DNA from: Vespa crabro | Lineage: Eukaryota; Arthropoda; Insecta; Hymenoptera; Vespidae | DNA length: 64,000 nt | Assembly: GCF_910589235.1 (NCBI RefSeq) | Contig: NC_060970.1 | Coordinates: forward strand, 1,701,001-1,765,000 | Direction: 5' to 3' | Shown here: positions 36,894 to 48,569 of the stretch, piece by piece | Layout of the letters: the number at the start of each line of letters is the position of its first letter | Numbering within the stretch: the first letter of the stretch is position 1 | Position numbers and translations under genes: made by a program | The notes under the pieces: model-generated | Databases searched by the model: none | The model's input: the letters and a program-made list of their open reading frames with translations, nothing else | What the model was told of the DNA's origin: nothing

Positions 36894-37483
36894 GGAACAT
36901 CCGGATACTATCTTACAGGATCATTACAATAATGAAATTCCAATAAATGTAAAATAGTATATGTTCCCACTGGTACACAGGGACGAAATAAACAAACAAA
37001 CGCAGGAACATTTAGAGTATGAAATTATTTGGTCGTCACTTTCATCGTACCATTCTTCAATTTGGATGGTTCCAAAAAGTCTGACTCAAAGAGAAGTCCA
37101 TCATGGAGAATGGTAATTGACTACAGAGGGTTAAACGAAAAAACCATTGGCGAACTTCTACCAAGCATCATAGAAAAATTAGATCAGCTAGGCTATGCAA
37201 AATAATTTTCAATTTTCCACTTAAAATCGGGTTTTCATTAAATCGAAATGTATCTGGACGACACATAACAGCATTCAACAATAGCAAGACAGCATTCTCG
37301 AAGTTGCATGGCTACTTCGAATTTGCGCGAATGTCACTCGGCTTCAAGAATGTACCGGACACATTTTAGCGTCTTATAGAACTCGTTTTGACAGGACTCC
37401 AAGGCGAGGAAATTTTCGTTTATCTGGACGATATAGTATTATATGCAAAATCACTTCAAGAACATGAGATAAAATTTAACAAA
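36894..37483 (+). pseudogene. Gypsy reverse transcriptase fragment (right of the piggyBac insertion)
   Basis: Pieces spread over all three plus frames read as RT of a 17.6/297-like gypsy: a SIWMVPK segment near 37065, an IDYRGLNEK piece near 37110, FHLKSGFH near 37220, and FVYLDDIVLYAKS near 37415 with the YLDD box. Stops and single-base shifts are frequent. It ends at the TTAA where another piggyBac begins (37484). Confidence 0.85.
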
Positions 37484-37487
37484 TTAA

Positions 37488-38640
37488 CCCTCTAAGAACC
37501 CGTGTAACTTTCAAATCACATTTTAATTTATCGAGATTTTGTCAAATAATTATAGCTTTTTTCATGAGATGACGCATAAATCTTAATTTTATAACGTTGT
37601 CAAGACAACCAATATAATATTTATGACCCTTGCTAGGCTCATCAACCTGAAATAACAAAGTAAATTCTGTGCAAACTGTCCGCAGTAAATATAAGCGAAA
37701 CGATTTGATCGAATTAATATTATTTGTGCTTCTGTCAGTGATTACGAAACTAAAAATAGTGCACATAATAGCTCTGGGTTCGTATATCAATAAAAACCTA
37801 TTTGTTTGCATTTCAATTTTCAATTTGTTACTGTTTTTTATGATACAGTTTTGTAACTTTGAAGTAACAGTGGGCTATTATGGTAGATTTCGGTACATTT
37901 AGAATAAAGCTTGTGCTTTATCCTGTTTTCAGATTTATACATTATATACCCAAAATATGAATACAAAATCACATAGAAATAACAGAGAAATTACAATTAG
38001 ACGCATTAGCGGTAATAGGTCCGATGATTCTTTATTAGATTCCTAGTCCGATGAGGATGTAATAGTATTTCCCCGGCGACGAATAAATGTTATTGATAGT
38101 GGTGAAGAATTTAGTACTCAATCCTCGTTAAATGAGGAAGATGCAGAATAACAAAAAATTGTTTGGCAACCATTATCCCAGACGAATAATAATAGTTGTT
38201 ATCGCCCTTGGAAAGGAGATTGCCCTAACGTCCGTGAAGCACCCTATTCTCCTATGACCTATTTTCCACAACTATTTGACATGGAAATTATAAGCAATAT
38301 AGTTGACTATACCAACATGAATGCACTGCAATGTGATCCAGCAAAACCCATTGCTGTTTCAGGGAATGAAATCGAACAATACTTTGGCTGCTGTTTTTTT
38401 ATGTCCATTTACGGATTACCAAGAACTGAAATGTATTGGCATTCAAAGACAAGAATGTCTGCTGTTACCGATACTATGAGTCGTACGCGATGAAGAGAAA
38501 TAAAATCAAAAATACATTTTAGTAGAAATTTACAAGCCAATGCAACAAACAATGCAGAAGTGACCGATAGTTTACAAAAAATAAGACCCAATCTGGATAA
38601 ATTGGTGAAAAATCTTAATCACAAGGTCTGAACTAATCGA
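37488..38640 (+). mobile_element. piggyBac element, type 4, left part only
   Basis: It starts right after TTAA (37484-37487) with CCCTCTAAGAACCCG, a typical piggyBac-like CCC end. A transposase N-terminus begins near 37958 (MNTKSHRNNREITIRR), with an acidic SDEDV segment. A 79-aa frame at 38254-38493 reads NALQCDPAKPIAVSGNEIEQ, followed by CFFMSIYGLPRTEMYW, a known piggyBac N-domain layout. A further piece reads SLQKIRPNLDKL (about 38568-38603). No catalytic Asp and no right TIR is found up to 39450, so the right half is lost. Confidence 0.8.
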
Positions 38641-39430
38641 AATGAGATATCTTGCGAGACGGAAGGTAATGGATCAAATAACTCTCCTATTCCGAAAGGA
38701 AATGATTCAGATACTAATTCAGAGATATCAGATTATAATTCGAGATTACGTGTTTCACATTGTATACGGAAGGAGCCTACATCTGCTACGAACAGCATTA
38801 AATTCCTTGACATATATTCTACTGCATCTGGGTCACCGATCAAGACGATAAATAATAATTAAGGTTTAATAAATTAATTTCATTAAATATACGGCTTTAA
38901 TGAACGCAATATTTATTATCGTGCATCCACCTCGCAAATCTTACGGGATCTTTTAAAAGAACGCATGATCTCCCATTAATTTGCCGGAATGCGGCCAGCG
39001 TTATTTTCCTGACAGTCTTCAACGGCATCCTAGCCTAGTGCTACCGCCCTTATTCATCGCGACCAGTGAGGCTAAAACTCTGACGACAAGGAAGAGACAG
39101 GGGAAATTCTCCATGCAAATTGATTATCATCGCTAGTTCAGTGCAAAACGCATATCTGGAAACGCTCTTATAGTTGCGCCCTCACTATGCAACATAATTT
39201 TGATCCTTCGAGGCAGATTCTGGTGACACTGTGAGCAATCCAAGGAGAAGCTAAATCACCACATAAAAGAACAAAGCAGTGCCATCATGAGGCCGTATAT
39301 ACCTTATAACGAAACACCAGACGAACAACAAGCCGTTGCAATAAAGTCGCAACAGAGAGACTTGTAGCTTCCGAAATCATCAATCCTACTTTTTGTCGTC
39401 TGGAATCCTATAATGATAGCTCTACATCTT
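38641..39430. other. GC-richer stretch of unknown origin
   Basis: The composition is clearly less AT-rich than its surroundings. An open plus-strand frame of about 75 codons (NEISCETEGNGSNNSPIPKG and on) ends at a TAA near 38860. The remainder has no open frame. It may be the C-terminal end and LTR of a retroelement into which piggyBac type 4 inserted, but I cannot show a second LTR. Confidence 0.4.
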
Positions 39431-39741
39431 CTAAATAAGGTTGTTTATTTTTGAGTTTATTACTCCTTTCTTATCCTCTTCCACAATGGAATTTGAAGAG
39501 GCATTAAAGTTACATCGCCCAACCGCCAACCGTCAACGTCCATAGGTACGGTAAAAATAACAAATAAGCATCGGTCTTTTAATATCTACTGCTTGCAGTA
39601 TTATGAACTATTGTTGATATTTAATTTGGCGATGGGCCCACACAAGTCGTGGGGCAAATCGTTCATTCATCTGGTTTTGTGCATGCACGAGTGGTACAAT
39701 TATAACCATGTTTTGTTGTTTTTGCTTATAGAAACACTAAA

Positions 39742-39946
39742 TGAACCGTTTATTTTGAAAGTGGCCTAACTCCATTTGTTAATTTTTTCCGATTATCATG
39801 TTTACATGTACAACTTCATGTTATTTATCAGTAAAGAATTTCAGGTTGCTTATATTCCGAGCAAATACGATAATTCTTGACACATAAGTTTTCAGAGTTA
39901 GTTCAATAATTGAACCGTGTAGTTTGAAAGTGGCCTAACTCCATTT
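39742..39946. repeat. Pair of 36-bp direct repeats, 169 bp apart
   Basis: Repeats at 39742-39777 and 39911-39946 share TGAACCG and TTTGAAAGTGGCCTAACTCC with only two differences. They lie just upstream of the transposase-like gene at 39978 and could be subterminal repeats of that element. Confidence 0.8.
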
Positions 39947-39977
39947 ATACTTAAATCAAGATATTTACTATTGATAA

Positions 39978-42400
39978 TGTCTGAAGGCAGTGGTGAAGGT
40001 AATTTTAATTAATTAATATTTAACAAGTTAACCTCAGTTTTTGGACAATTGCGTTAGTTGAATAACCAATACGTTTAATTAATATAAAACTTAAAATTTA
40101 ATATTAAATTTTAGAAATTATTTCACCCATGGGAAAGAACAGAACAAGACCATTTAGTTCAGATAGTGAAGAAGAAATAGTAACTAATGATTTAAAAAAA
40201 AAATCGAAAAAGAAACAGAATTATAGAAGAATATACGTCTTCAGGGGATGTAGATACGAATAACAATGGAGAAAAAATTGATGAATCATACATCCAAAAA
40301 GTGCGAAAGATTAAACGGAATTCAGGAAAAAGATATTGTACTCAAACCGGAAAAATTGTACCTGTAAAAATTTTCCAAACAAAGATTGCCGTTGTAGGAA
40401 TGCTTTCACAAAAAATTACGATGAAAAAGAAAGAAAGAATATTTTTTAGAAATTTTGGGGTTTAGGAGATGTTAATAAACAAAATATATTGTTTTACGAA
40501 GCTGTCGAGCGCAAAATTGTGAAACGAAGACATCCAACAAACGGAAAAGGTTCGCCAAGAAATTGGAGTTTTAGGTATTTGTTAAATTCTAAAAACGGAA
40601 AAGTTCCCGTCTGTAAAAAATTCTTTTTGGATACTTTTAAAGTAAGTGAAGGGCGCTTAAAACGAGTATTAAACTCTGCAAATGTAGGCAATGATTTACG
40701 TGGGATGATGATTGGATCATCAAGAAAATTATCTGAGGAAGGGAAAAAGCTCGTTCAAAATCATATTAAAACTTTTCCTAAATTTGAATTCCATTATACC
40801 AGATCTCATAATCCTAATAGATGATATCTACATCCTGATCTAATTCTTAGGAAAATGTTTAAATTATACAAGCTTCATTGCGATGAAAATAAAATAAAAG
40901 CCGTTAATGGGTGGACTTACAGAAAAATATTTAAAAAAAATTTTGATTTACATTTCCACCAACCGCGCAAAGATACATGTCAAAAATGTGACTTATTAAT
41001 CATCAAAATTAAAGCATCGAATGATGATGAAGAAAAGAATACAGTAAAACGTGTTTTTGTGTGGTAAATAGGGGCCGCATAAAAGAAATCGTACAAAAAA
41101 ATATTTAGAAATATTATAAATTCTTACGTATAATAAACAACTTTGTACGATATATTACCTAAAATTTTTTTTATGCGGTGGACAGGGACCGCATAAAAAC
41201 AGTCGGACTTAGAAACTACATCAATGATTTATGAAATAGATGAGAGAATGTTTTCAATTAAATGAAATAATTAAATTAGACCTGAAGAAATTGTAAAAAT
41301 ATTTAATTCTTCATTGTACATATATATGGAGAAGTATTCCAATTATATATTAAATAGTTTGGTGCTACTCGTCGTAATCCAAAACGCTCATCTTCTTGTG
41401 ATGAACTGATTTAAAATCGCTTTCGTCGCTTGAAGATAGGATTTCAATTAATTTGTTTTTTGGTACCATAAAGTCAGTGATCAGTTTTTGTGACGACGGA
41501 AAAAAAATCGCACAAAAATAAAATCGCTTAAAAAAGGTTTTCGCACAAAACCAGGTTTTACTGTAAACTTACAGAAGAACACGATTTCCATTTAAGACTA
41601 GCAGAATCAGCTAGAAATTCACTAAAACAAGATCAGGAGCAAGTATCACGTAATTCAGATTAATATTTCGCTTTCTCGTTCGACTTGCAAAAAGCATTAC
41701 CGTATACCAAGTTGATTATCTCAGTAGCATATTACAAACGCAATATGTATGTTCTAAATTTGGGTATTCACAATTTTCATAACGATAATGTTTACATGTA
41801 CGTTTGGGATGAAACTATTGCATCCAGAAATTGTGCTCAAGAAATTGTTTCATGCATCCTAAAACATGTTAAAAATTTAAGAAGTGAAATACACATTATA
41901 GCTTACAGTGACACGTGCACCGGCAAAATAGAAACATTAAAGTAGCTTTAATGTGGTTAAAAATTGTTCAAACTTTGGAAAATAATGTGGAAATCATAGA
42001 TCACAAATTTTTAATATCAGGACATTCATTTTTACCAAATGATAGAGATTTTGGCATGGTAAAAATGTCATTAAACAAAAATAATTTACTGTTCGTTCCC
42101 CAAGAGTATTACAAGATTATTAAAAAGTGTTGGAAAGGTAATAACTTTATTGTAAATGAAATGAGACAAGAAGATTTTGTAGGAACACAATTATTAGAAG
42201 ATGCAATTTTTAAAAGGGTAAAGTATTCTGATGGAGACTCAATAAACTGGTTAAAAATATGTTGAATCCGTTTTGTCAGAAATAAACCGTATAAAATTTT
42301 CTATAAGACATCCATGAATGAAAGTCCTGAATTTATTACCACGTTGGGGTAGACCAAGAAAGTTCGAAAATATTGTATTGACACTACTGTATAAAAATTT
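39978..42400 (+). pseudogene. DUF7869-like transposase-type gene, interrupted by a MITE
   Basis: A short first exon may read MSEGSGEG before a GT (39978-40001), with the main reading from about 40128 (MGKNRTRPFSSDSEEEI). Pieces at 40489-40824 (VCKKFFLDTFKVSEGRLKRV, then FHYTRSHNPNR), 40855-41067 (HFHQPRKDTCQKCDLL), 41685-41945 (YYKRNMYVLNLGIHNFH, then MYVWDETIASR, then AYSDTCTGK) and 41915-42265 (FLISGHSFLPNDRDFG) form one protein. The TCQKCD, WDE and SDTCTGQN-type signatures occur in a family of insect and other animal proteins related to DUF7869, thought to be DDE-type transposases. The exact superfamily name is from memory. A 1-bp shift near 41935 and stops disable it, besides the inserted MITE. 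Confidence 0.65.
41042..41563. mobile_element. pogo/Tigger-like MITE with TA target duplication
   Basis: The left end reads CAGTAAAACGTGTTTTTGTG. The right end in reverse complement reads CAGTAAAACCTGGTTTTGTG. The 522-bp element is flanked by TA at 41040-41041 and 41564-41565. It has no transposase. Two internal GCCGCATAAAA-type repeats (about 41073 and 41188) are visible. Removing the element plus one TA rejoins the host reading frame (KN then KLTEEHDFHLRL). Confidence 0.9.
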
Positions 42401-42845
42401 TTTACATTGTTGATGTCCATAGAATGGAAACTAATATATTGAATAGTATATTATATAATACATTATTGATGTATAAATACATGTATGTAACTGAAATAAA
42501 ACTGAGTGGTGGAACTGCGTTCCGTACTTAAATAACGAAGCGGAGACGGAACGGAAATAGAACTAAGATTGAACTGAAATATGTTAATCGATAAAAGCCA
42601 AACATGAGAAATACGATTGAGAACAATGATTTAATTTTAACAGATGCACTTCCATACCATCTTCCGATGCAAAATATTAATCGTATTGTTATTCTCTACT
42701 GTCCTTGTTTAAATACATTTCAAAAAAGCCTGATGTAATCTTTCAAAAAAAAAAATAAGAGTAAGGAGAAGTGTGCTGACATAATCGCAAATAGTAAAAT
42801 AGTAAATGTTAGTATTACAGATAATGATTGTCTAAATGTTTTTAA
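42401..42845. other. Non-coding stretch
   Basis: No coding signal is seen. It lies between the transposase-like relic and the piggyBac type 5 left end. Confidence 0.5.
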
Positions 42846-44420
42846 CACTAACCGTACAACAGTTTCTCAAATGACCGGTTTTGGATTTTGAATACAAATT
42901 CTGCATTCACTGTTATTTTTTTCTCTATTTGATTTATAATTATAATTCCTACATTAATGTAATTATTATTTCTATAATATCCATTTAATAATTTTATCAA
43001 TATTTACGCTTGCTTTTATTTTCTTTATTCTGAGAAAAATATGTACCTTGTCATATCAACCGTAACGAATTAAATGACAATTTGCAAAAACGACAATAAA
43101 GTAGGCATACAAGATTTGATCTAACCAAAATCATTCAAATTATCCTCGAATATTATTATCGTACATACTGTTATATCAAAAAATAGTCTAATTTTGAGAG
43201 TTCCAAACAGAGCATCACAGTGTCAAAATAGTAAGTAAAGAGAAAGTAAACATAACTTAATAGTTAGTTTACATTTTATTTTACTGTATTGTTCTAATAT
43301 TTACTCCTAAACATAACAAGACGTTCAGTAAAGAAGATACAGTGAAGGAGATAAACGATATAAATAAGGGGTGTTTAGAAGACGATGAAGATAAATTTTC
43401 TAAAATTGAAGATGACCAAATTATAATTGGATATAATTTATTCGAAACTGATAATAAACGCTTAAATAATGAGGATGAAGAAAGGAACATTTTGAACAAA
43501 CAGGAGATAAAAGGGAAGAGGATTTCCGTCAAATTCTGAAAACAAGAATAAAGGAAATGACCAGGACATTGAAGTTGCTATTGATGGAACTGTATGGGAA
43601 GAAATACAAAAAGGGTTCAAGATTTGGATGGCCATTACCAAATCCAACGATATACACAAAAAAAAAACATTATAAAAGGTCAAATAAGAACTATATTTGC
43701 CTTGATAATTATTATTGAACTCATGCGAAAATGCACAGAACTAGAAGCAAATCGAGTGTTAGGAATTACATGGAATCTACCTCCAGCAAAATTAGATACA
43801 TTTCTTGTTATTTTGTAAGCATGTAGAGTATACGAAGAAAAAAATTTGAACATTTCATATTTGTGGAATAAGAAATGGGAGACTACATTTTTTTCAAACA
43901 CGAAAACCAAGAATTGTTTTATACAAATTTTTTAATTTATTCGATGAAAAAAGTATTCGAAACCAACGTCTACAAACTGATAAATATTCTTTGATTTCTA
44001 AAGTATGGAATAAATTTATTGAAAATAGCTAAAATTGTTAGAAGCTGGCCATGAATCTTACCGTTAATAAACAACTGTTTCCAATTAATAACCAACTAAA
44101 CTTAGGTGCAGATTCATACAATATATGAAGGATATATTTTATAATCCTACCTATAAGATATGGACTAACTAACTCGTATCACTTATTCTGGTTAACTGAA
44201 GGTGTTACAATTTAAATACTACAATACTTTCCTGTTTCCCTAACTTGATCAAGGCTTTACTTGTTACTCTTTGTTTTGTACAACGGGAATCTGCTTGCAG
44301 TATGAAAAATATACGTGAGAAAAATGCTTAGTAGAGCAATCATTAATTTGTAAAAACTGTGGTATTCAAAAAGAAAAGAAATTTATTACAATGCTGTTTT
44401 TATATTTACTGTTTTTTTTT
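42846..44420 (+). pseudogene. piggyBac transposase relic, type 5
   Basis: A left end like that of type 3 (CACTAACCGTAC) follows TTAA at 42842-42845. An acidic N-terminus (43342-43539) is followed by pieces in changing frames: IEVAIDGTVWEEIQKG, MRKCTELEANRVLGITW, then, after more shifts, LQTDKYSLISKVWNKFIENS near 43972 and a VNKQLFPIN segment near 44064. These align in order with type 3, including the Asp position of its SIDEQLFP, which here reads TVNKQLFP, so the first catalytic Asp is Asn. A CKNCG pair near 44358 may be the zinc tail. The right end is not defined. Confidence 0.75.
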
Positions 44421-45437
44421 ACACAGATTGAATTTTTATACATGAGAATGAAAGTTTGTTTATATTTGTTATATCTTAATGTATCATCTATCTGTAAATT
44501 CAGTCTACATAGCAATCATAATAACATCTTCAGAGAGGGATAACGCGTAATATGTACTAAATATAGACCACAATGAAATATATTTTCATGACTTTAAATC
44601 ACTCACTTGAATATTTAATTACAAATTCTGTTAACATCTCAAATTTGATTGGTGAAATCAGATTAATTTAATACTATTGAAAATTATGTAAGTTTAGTAA
44701 ATGTTCTTGAATATTTAAGAAAAGGCAAAAGCTTGATATAGTAGAATGTCATTAAGAAAGTAAAATACATTCAAAGATATAAAGAAATTAATGAAGGAGA
44801 ACAGATGACAATGAAGATTATGCAATTATTGTAAAAGAAAAATGCGGTTCTTTGGAAGGAGCCAATAAATAGTGGGGGCCGAACAAGAGAAATGCTGCAA
44901 GTTCAATAGTAAAGAGGAAGATTCTATTAAAGACTGGATGAATGAGTGCGAAATGGTGAATAGATTGGAGTTACAGGTAACAGAAGTTCTCAGTGCTGAA
45001 GGGATAAAGTGGTTAAAAGGAATAATTAAGAAAGAGAGAGATATTAAAAAAAGCAGATATAGAAGAAAGCGGACAAATGTGTGCTAAGTTACGAAAAGAT
45101 GTGCAGGGTGCAGTAAAGAATGAGAAAGCCAAAACACTTGATCTTAATGTGGAGGTGATATAATATATTTTAACGAAGTAGTACAGATGTAAGTTAGTCG
45201 GAGTATTAACATGATAATGGAAATGATAATATGATGTTTGAATTAATCAGTTCAATTTAATTTAATAATTTAATTTAATTTAATTTAATATAATGCTTAT
45301 TAAGTGCTATATGTGGTTATATATTATATATATTATTATATAATATATTATATTATGTTACATTATATAGTAAAGATTATAAACTGATAATGATAAGAAG
45401 CAATATAAAGATTATATCAAATGAAATTCCACTTATA
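44421..45437. other. Mostly non-coding; one small unassigned ORF
   Basis: A 71-aa plus frame at 44872-45087, with a frameshifted continuation to about 45160, is hydrophilic and Lys/Glu-rich, coiled-coil-like, with no family I recognise. The remainder is AT-rich. Confidence 0.4.
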
Positions 45438-45518
45438 TTGGGTTGATAACTAAGTGATTGCGGATTTTATCGATAGATGGACTTTACACTTTCCGCAATC
45501 ACTTAGTTGCCAACCCAA
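45438..45518. mobile_element. 81-bp mariner-derived mini-element
   Basis: Left end TTGGGTTGATAACTAAGTG and right end (reverse complement) TTGGGTTGGCAACTAAGTG are 27-bp inverted repeats with two mismatches, with about 27 bp between them. The ends resemble those of irritans-type mariner elements. TA precedes the left end; CA follows the right end, so one target duplication may have mutated. Confidence 0.88.
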
Positions 45519-45739
45519 CATATTCATATTCCATATTGATATCCTATTTCTGGGCCTGAAATGAAAACTAATATAAATAGAATATAATGTAACAAAAACT
45601 AATATATATAGAATATCATTAATGGAAAGTTATTCATGAAAATAATAAAAAAAGTATTTATTATGAAATCTATGGTAAAAGTGTTAAATTTGAAAGAAAA
45701 ACATAGTGCAACATATAAATTTATTTAAATATAAAAGAA

Positions 45740-46345
45740 ATGTTGAAGAACGAGGTAATGCATGTGAAAGAAAAAATGAGTATCAACCATCAAATTAAGG
45801 AACAATGAATTTTACAAAGGTTTAATGCAAGTAATAGTTGCTAGTAATATACCGTGAAGTTATTTAAATGCACGAAAAAATTTTCTTGCAAAATATATAG
45901 ATCATTCGCTTCGAACGAATCCATATTAAAAATTACTTAGATGATTGCTATAATTTGAGTATTCAGATCATTAGGGAAGATATAGGAGAATATTACATAT
46001 GAATTTCTGTAGACGAAACGACCAATGCAGCAGAACAATAAATTGCAAATTTAATAGTAGAATAACTTTGTGAGAAAGAAACGACAAAACTCCACTTATT
46101 GTGTTCTAACATAAAATAATGGGAGAAATAAATTATGAAAATATATCTCACTTTGTAAATTTAACTTTAAGAATTTTCTTATCACATGGTAGTGAAGAAA
46201 AAGTTCTACTTACAACCAATGCAGTACACCATATATAGCCAAAACAGGGAAGAAATTGAAATTATTTTATGCTAACATGATACATGTTACATATGTATGC
46301 ATAGTCTACACAGCATAGATGAGTAAGGACGACTCTTTTTTCCAC
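45740..46345 (+). pseudogene. hAT-like (CGGBP1-like/DUF659-type) transposase relic
   Basis: Broken plus-strand pieces include a VIVASNIP segment near 45830, LAKYIDHSLRTNP near 45887, IREDIGEYYI followed by ISVDETTNAAEQ near 45970-46032, and APYIAKTGKKLKLFYANMIHV-like text near 46230. The order and the SVDETT signature fit the hAT-derived family of insect CGGBP1-like proteins. Stops are frequent. Confidence 0.55.
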
Positions 46346-46496
46346 TTATTAGTACATTAATATTCTGGAAAGTTAATAATTTTTGTAATAAGACATACAA
46401 GCTTAGTATTTGTAATTAAATTAATACAGTTTAAATCCGAATTCAATTAATAATAATAGGATCATAAAGTCAATCTACATTCGACATCAAATTGTC

Positions 46497-46742
46497 TTAC
46501 AATCGAATCCAAACATCGAATCGAAGGTAAAGAGGCTCACGAATATTGTTCGTACTACAAGCAAATAAAAATAACTTTGTTAAAATAGCATCATGTGCAT
46601 ATAATAACTTTATACGAACTTCTCTAAAAATCTGTTGATCAAACAGTGAAGTGAACATCGTACTTTTTCTTTTATTAATTATCGGATTTTTCGGAAAGTT
46701 CGTGTCATCTTTTGGGAGGCAAGAATTTTCCGGACGACCCAA
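46497..46742 (-). CDS. Unassigned small minus-strand ORF (81 aa)
   Basis: An uninterrupted frame with balanced, protein-like composition (LPKDDTNFPKNPIINKR, FDQQIFREVRIKLLYAHDA) stands out from the AT-biased frames around it. I do not recognise the family. It may be an exon or transposon fragment; no start context or splice site is convincing. Confidence 0.3.
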   Translation of the reverse strand: MGRPENSCLPKDDTNFPKNPIINKRKSTMFTSLFDQQIFREVRIKLLYAHDAILTKLFLFACSTNNIREPLYLRFDVWIRL

Positions 46743-47629
46743 TATATTAAATAGTTGTTACTGTTAAACAATTGTTACAATTTGACAGCAATCGTTTCAG
46801 TCTTTCGATCTGCTTCCCCTTCGTTTTAATATCAATCTATTGATAGATTGCTGGAGAAAGTAAATGCTTCAAGGGAGAAACACAAGTAGAGTACTGTCGT
46901 TTTCTATTCAAGAGTTAATTTGGATGTGGGCTACATTCTTAATCAGTGACGTCATCAATAAAAAGAAAAGCATTTTGAGAAACATCGAAACTTTGAACAG
47001 GAGTTCTAAGAAAGTTACATTTTTGAAGTATCATTCTTACAGAGAGAATAAAAGCAAACACTAGGGCCATCAAATATACCTATCCGAAGAAGAGTAAACT
47101 ATGAAATGCAAAAGAAGGTAGGACTAGCATACATGGTGCGAAAATTTTATGATGTTAGCAAAAAAATTTTGCAAGTTTTAGAACAAAGAGTGCTAAAATT
47201 CAGACAAAAACCCATATACTTCCCAGATTGTATTGATCAGCTTCATTTATGTTTGAAATGCTTTAGTGCAATATATCGATGGATAGAAGATTTGATAAAA
47301 ATTAATTTTTCATTTCTGATTTTCAGCAAAATAAGCAAAATTGCAACGCGACTGAAGTTCCTGTAAATTGTGATGAAATAAATTATATTATGTATAATAA
47401 TAATTAAGATAAAAAAAAAGTAAAAATAAAAATTCAAATGACTGCACTGAAAGAGTCATTACAAAATAGCCAATATTCGGAAAGATTATACCATTCATAC
47501 GATTTTTACAAATTATTAGATTTTTGCATTTAACAAATAATAATATAGTTGACAATATAGACTGATTACATAAAATAAAAGTTATAATAAATTTGTTTAA
47601 TCGTAAATTCAAAAATGTATACACATGGA
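46743..47629. other. Mostly non-coding
   Basis: An 86-aa plus frame at 47106-47366 contains LQVLEQRVLKF and ends before a run of AT-rich DNA. It could be the end of the hAT-like relic, but I cannot show it. Confidence 0.4.
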
Positions 47630-48569
47630 TGTCACCATTAATAAATCATTAATGCAATTTAAGAAACTTATTCCATATAAACGATATAACTCAACCTACA
47701 AAGATTTGGCATAATAATTTATAAATGATGTGAATCAGCGTGAAATTATTGCTATCATTTTATGATATATATAGGTAATGACAAAATAAATTCTAATAAT
47801 AACGCACCAAAAAATTATGGATCTGTCACAATCAATTTTCAATAAATTATTTTATATGTTGAAAATTAATGTGTTGCCTAAACTGTTTTTAACAATCATT
47901 AAAAATAAAAAACATGCCACTGGAATTATACGTTCTAATAAAACAAATATACCGAGATTTTGTCGGTACAAAATTAAAAACGGGAAAATTTAACTGAAAA
48001 AAGAAAATAAAAGAAACGTTTATGCCATTTACTACAAAGTATAAAACAGCAGAAATAACTGATTGTAGGCAAGAATAAATTCAATTCAATAGTATTTTTA
48101 AACCAAAATATGTCACTGAATATAATAAAAGCATGATTGAAATTAATCGCTAATTTCTTTTCGTATTATGAGATAATATATGAAAATATATAGAAAATTC
48201 TTTTTATATACATTCGACAAGGCACTCTTTAATAGATATATTCTGTACGAAACAATAAATAAAAAAAAAAAACAAATTTATACTGAATATAGAATAAATA
48301 TTATAGAATTATTATTAAAAACTGCACAATTAGTGGATTACGAAAAACGATTCAGAATAACTTATAGAATAGCAATAAACATCACGAAAACTATAGATGC
48401 AACATTGGGGTCATTTTTCAAAGAATATAAAAAAACAATAAAAAAAAACAAGAAAATAAAAAACAATTTAACAATATCAAACAATAAATATAAGCATATA
48501 AAATTAGTGAAAAATTTAAGAAATGTATTGAAACAACATGCAAATACAAAAGATGCCAAATTGTGTTAG
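47630..48569 (+). pseudogene. piggyBac transposase C-terminal relic, type 6
   Basis: Ordered piggyBac pieces in changing frames: SLMQFKKLIPYKRYNSTYK near 47650, HATGIIRSNKTNIPRF near 47915, KYVTEYNKSMIEINR near 48108, and a clean 129-aa frame at 48180-48569 starting MKIYRKFFLYTFDKALFNRY and YILYETINKKKKQIYTEYR. This is the C-terminal half of the family domain. The N-terminal half and ends are not visible. Confidence 0.8.
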
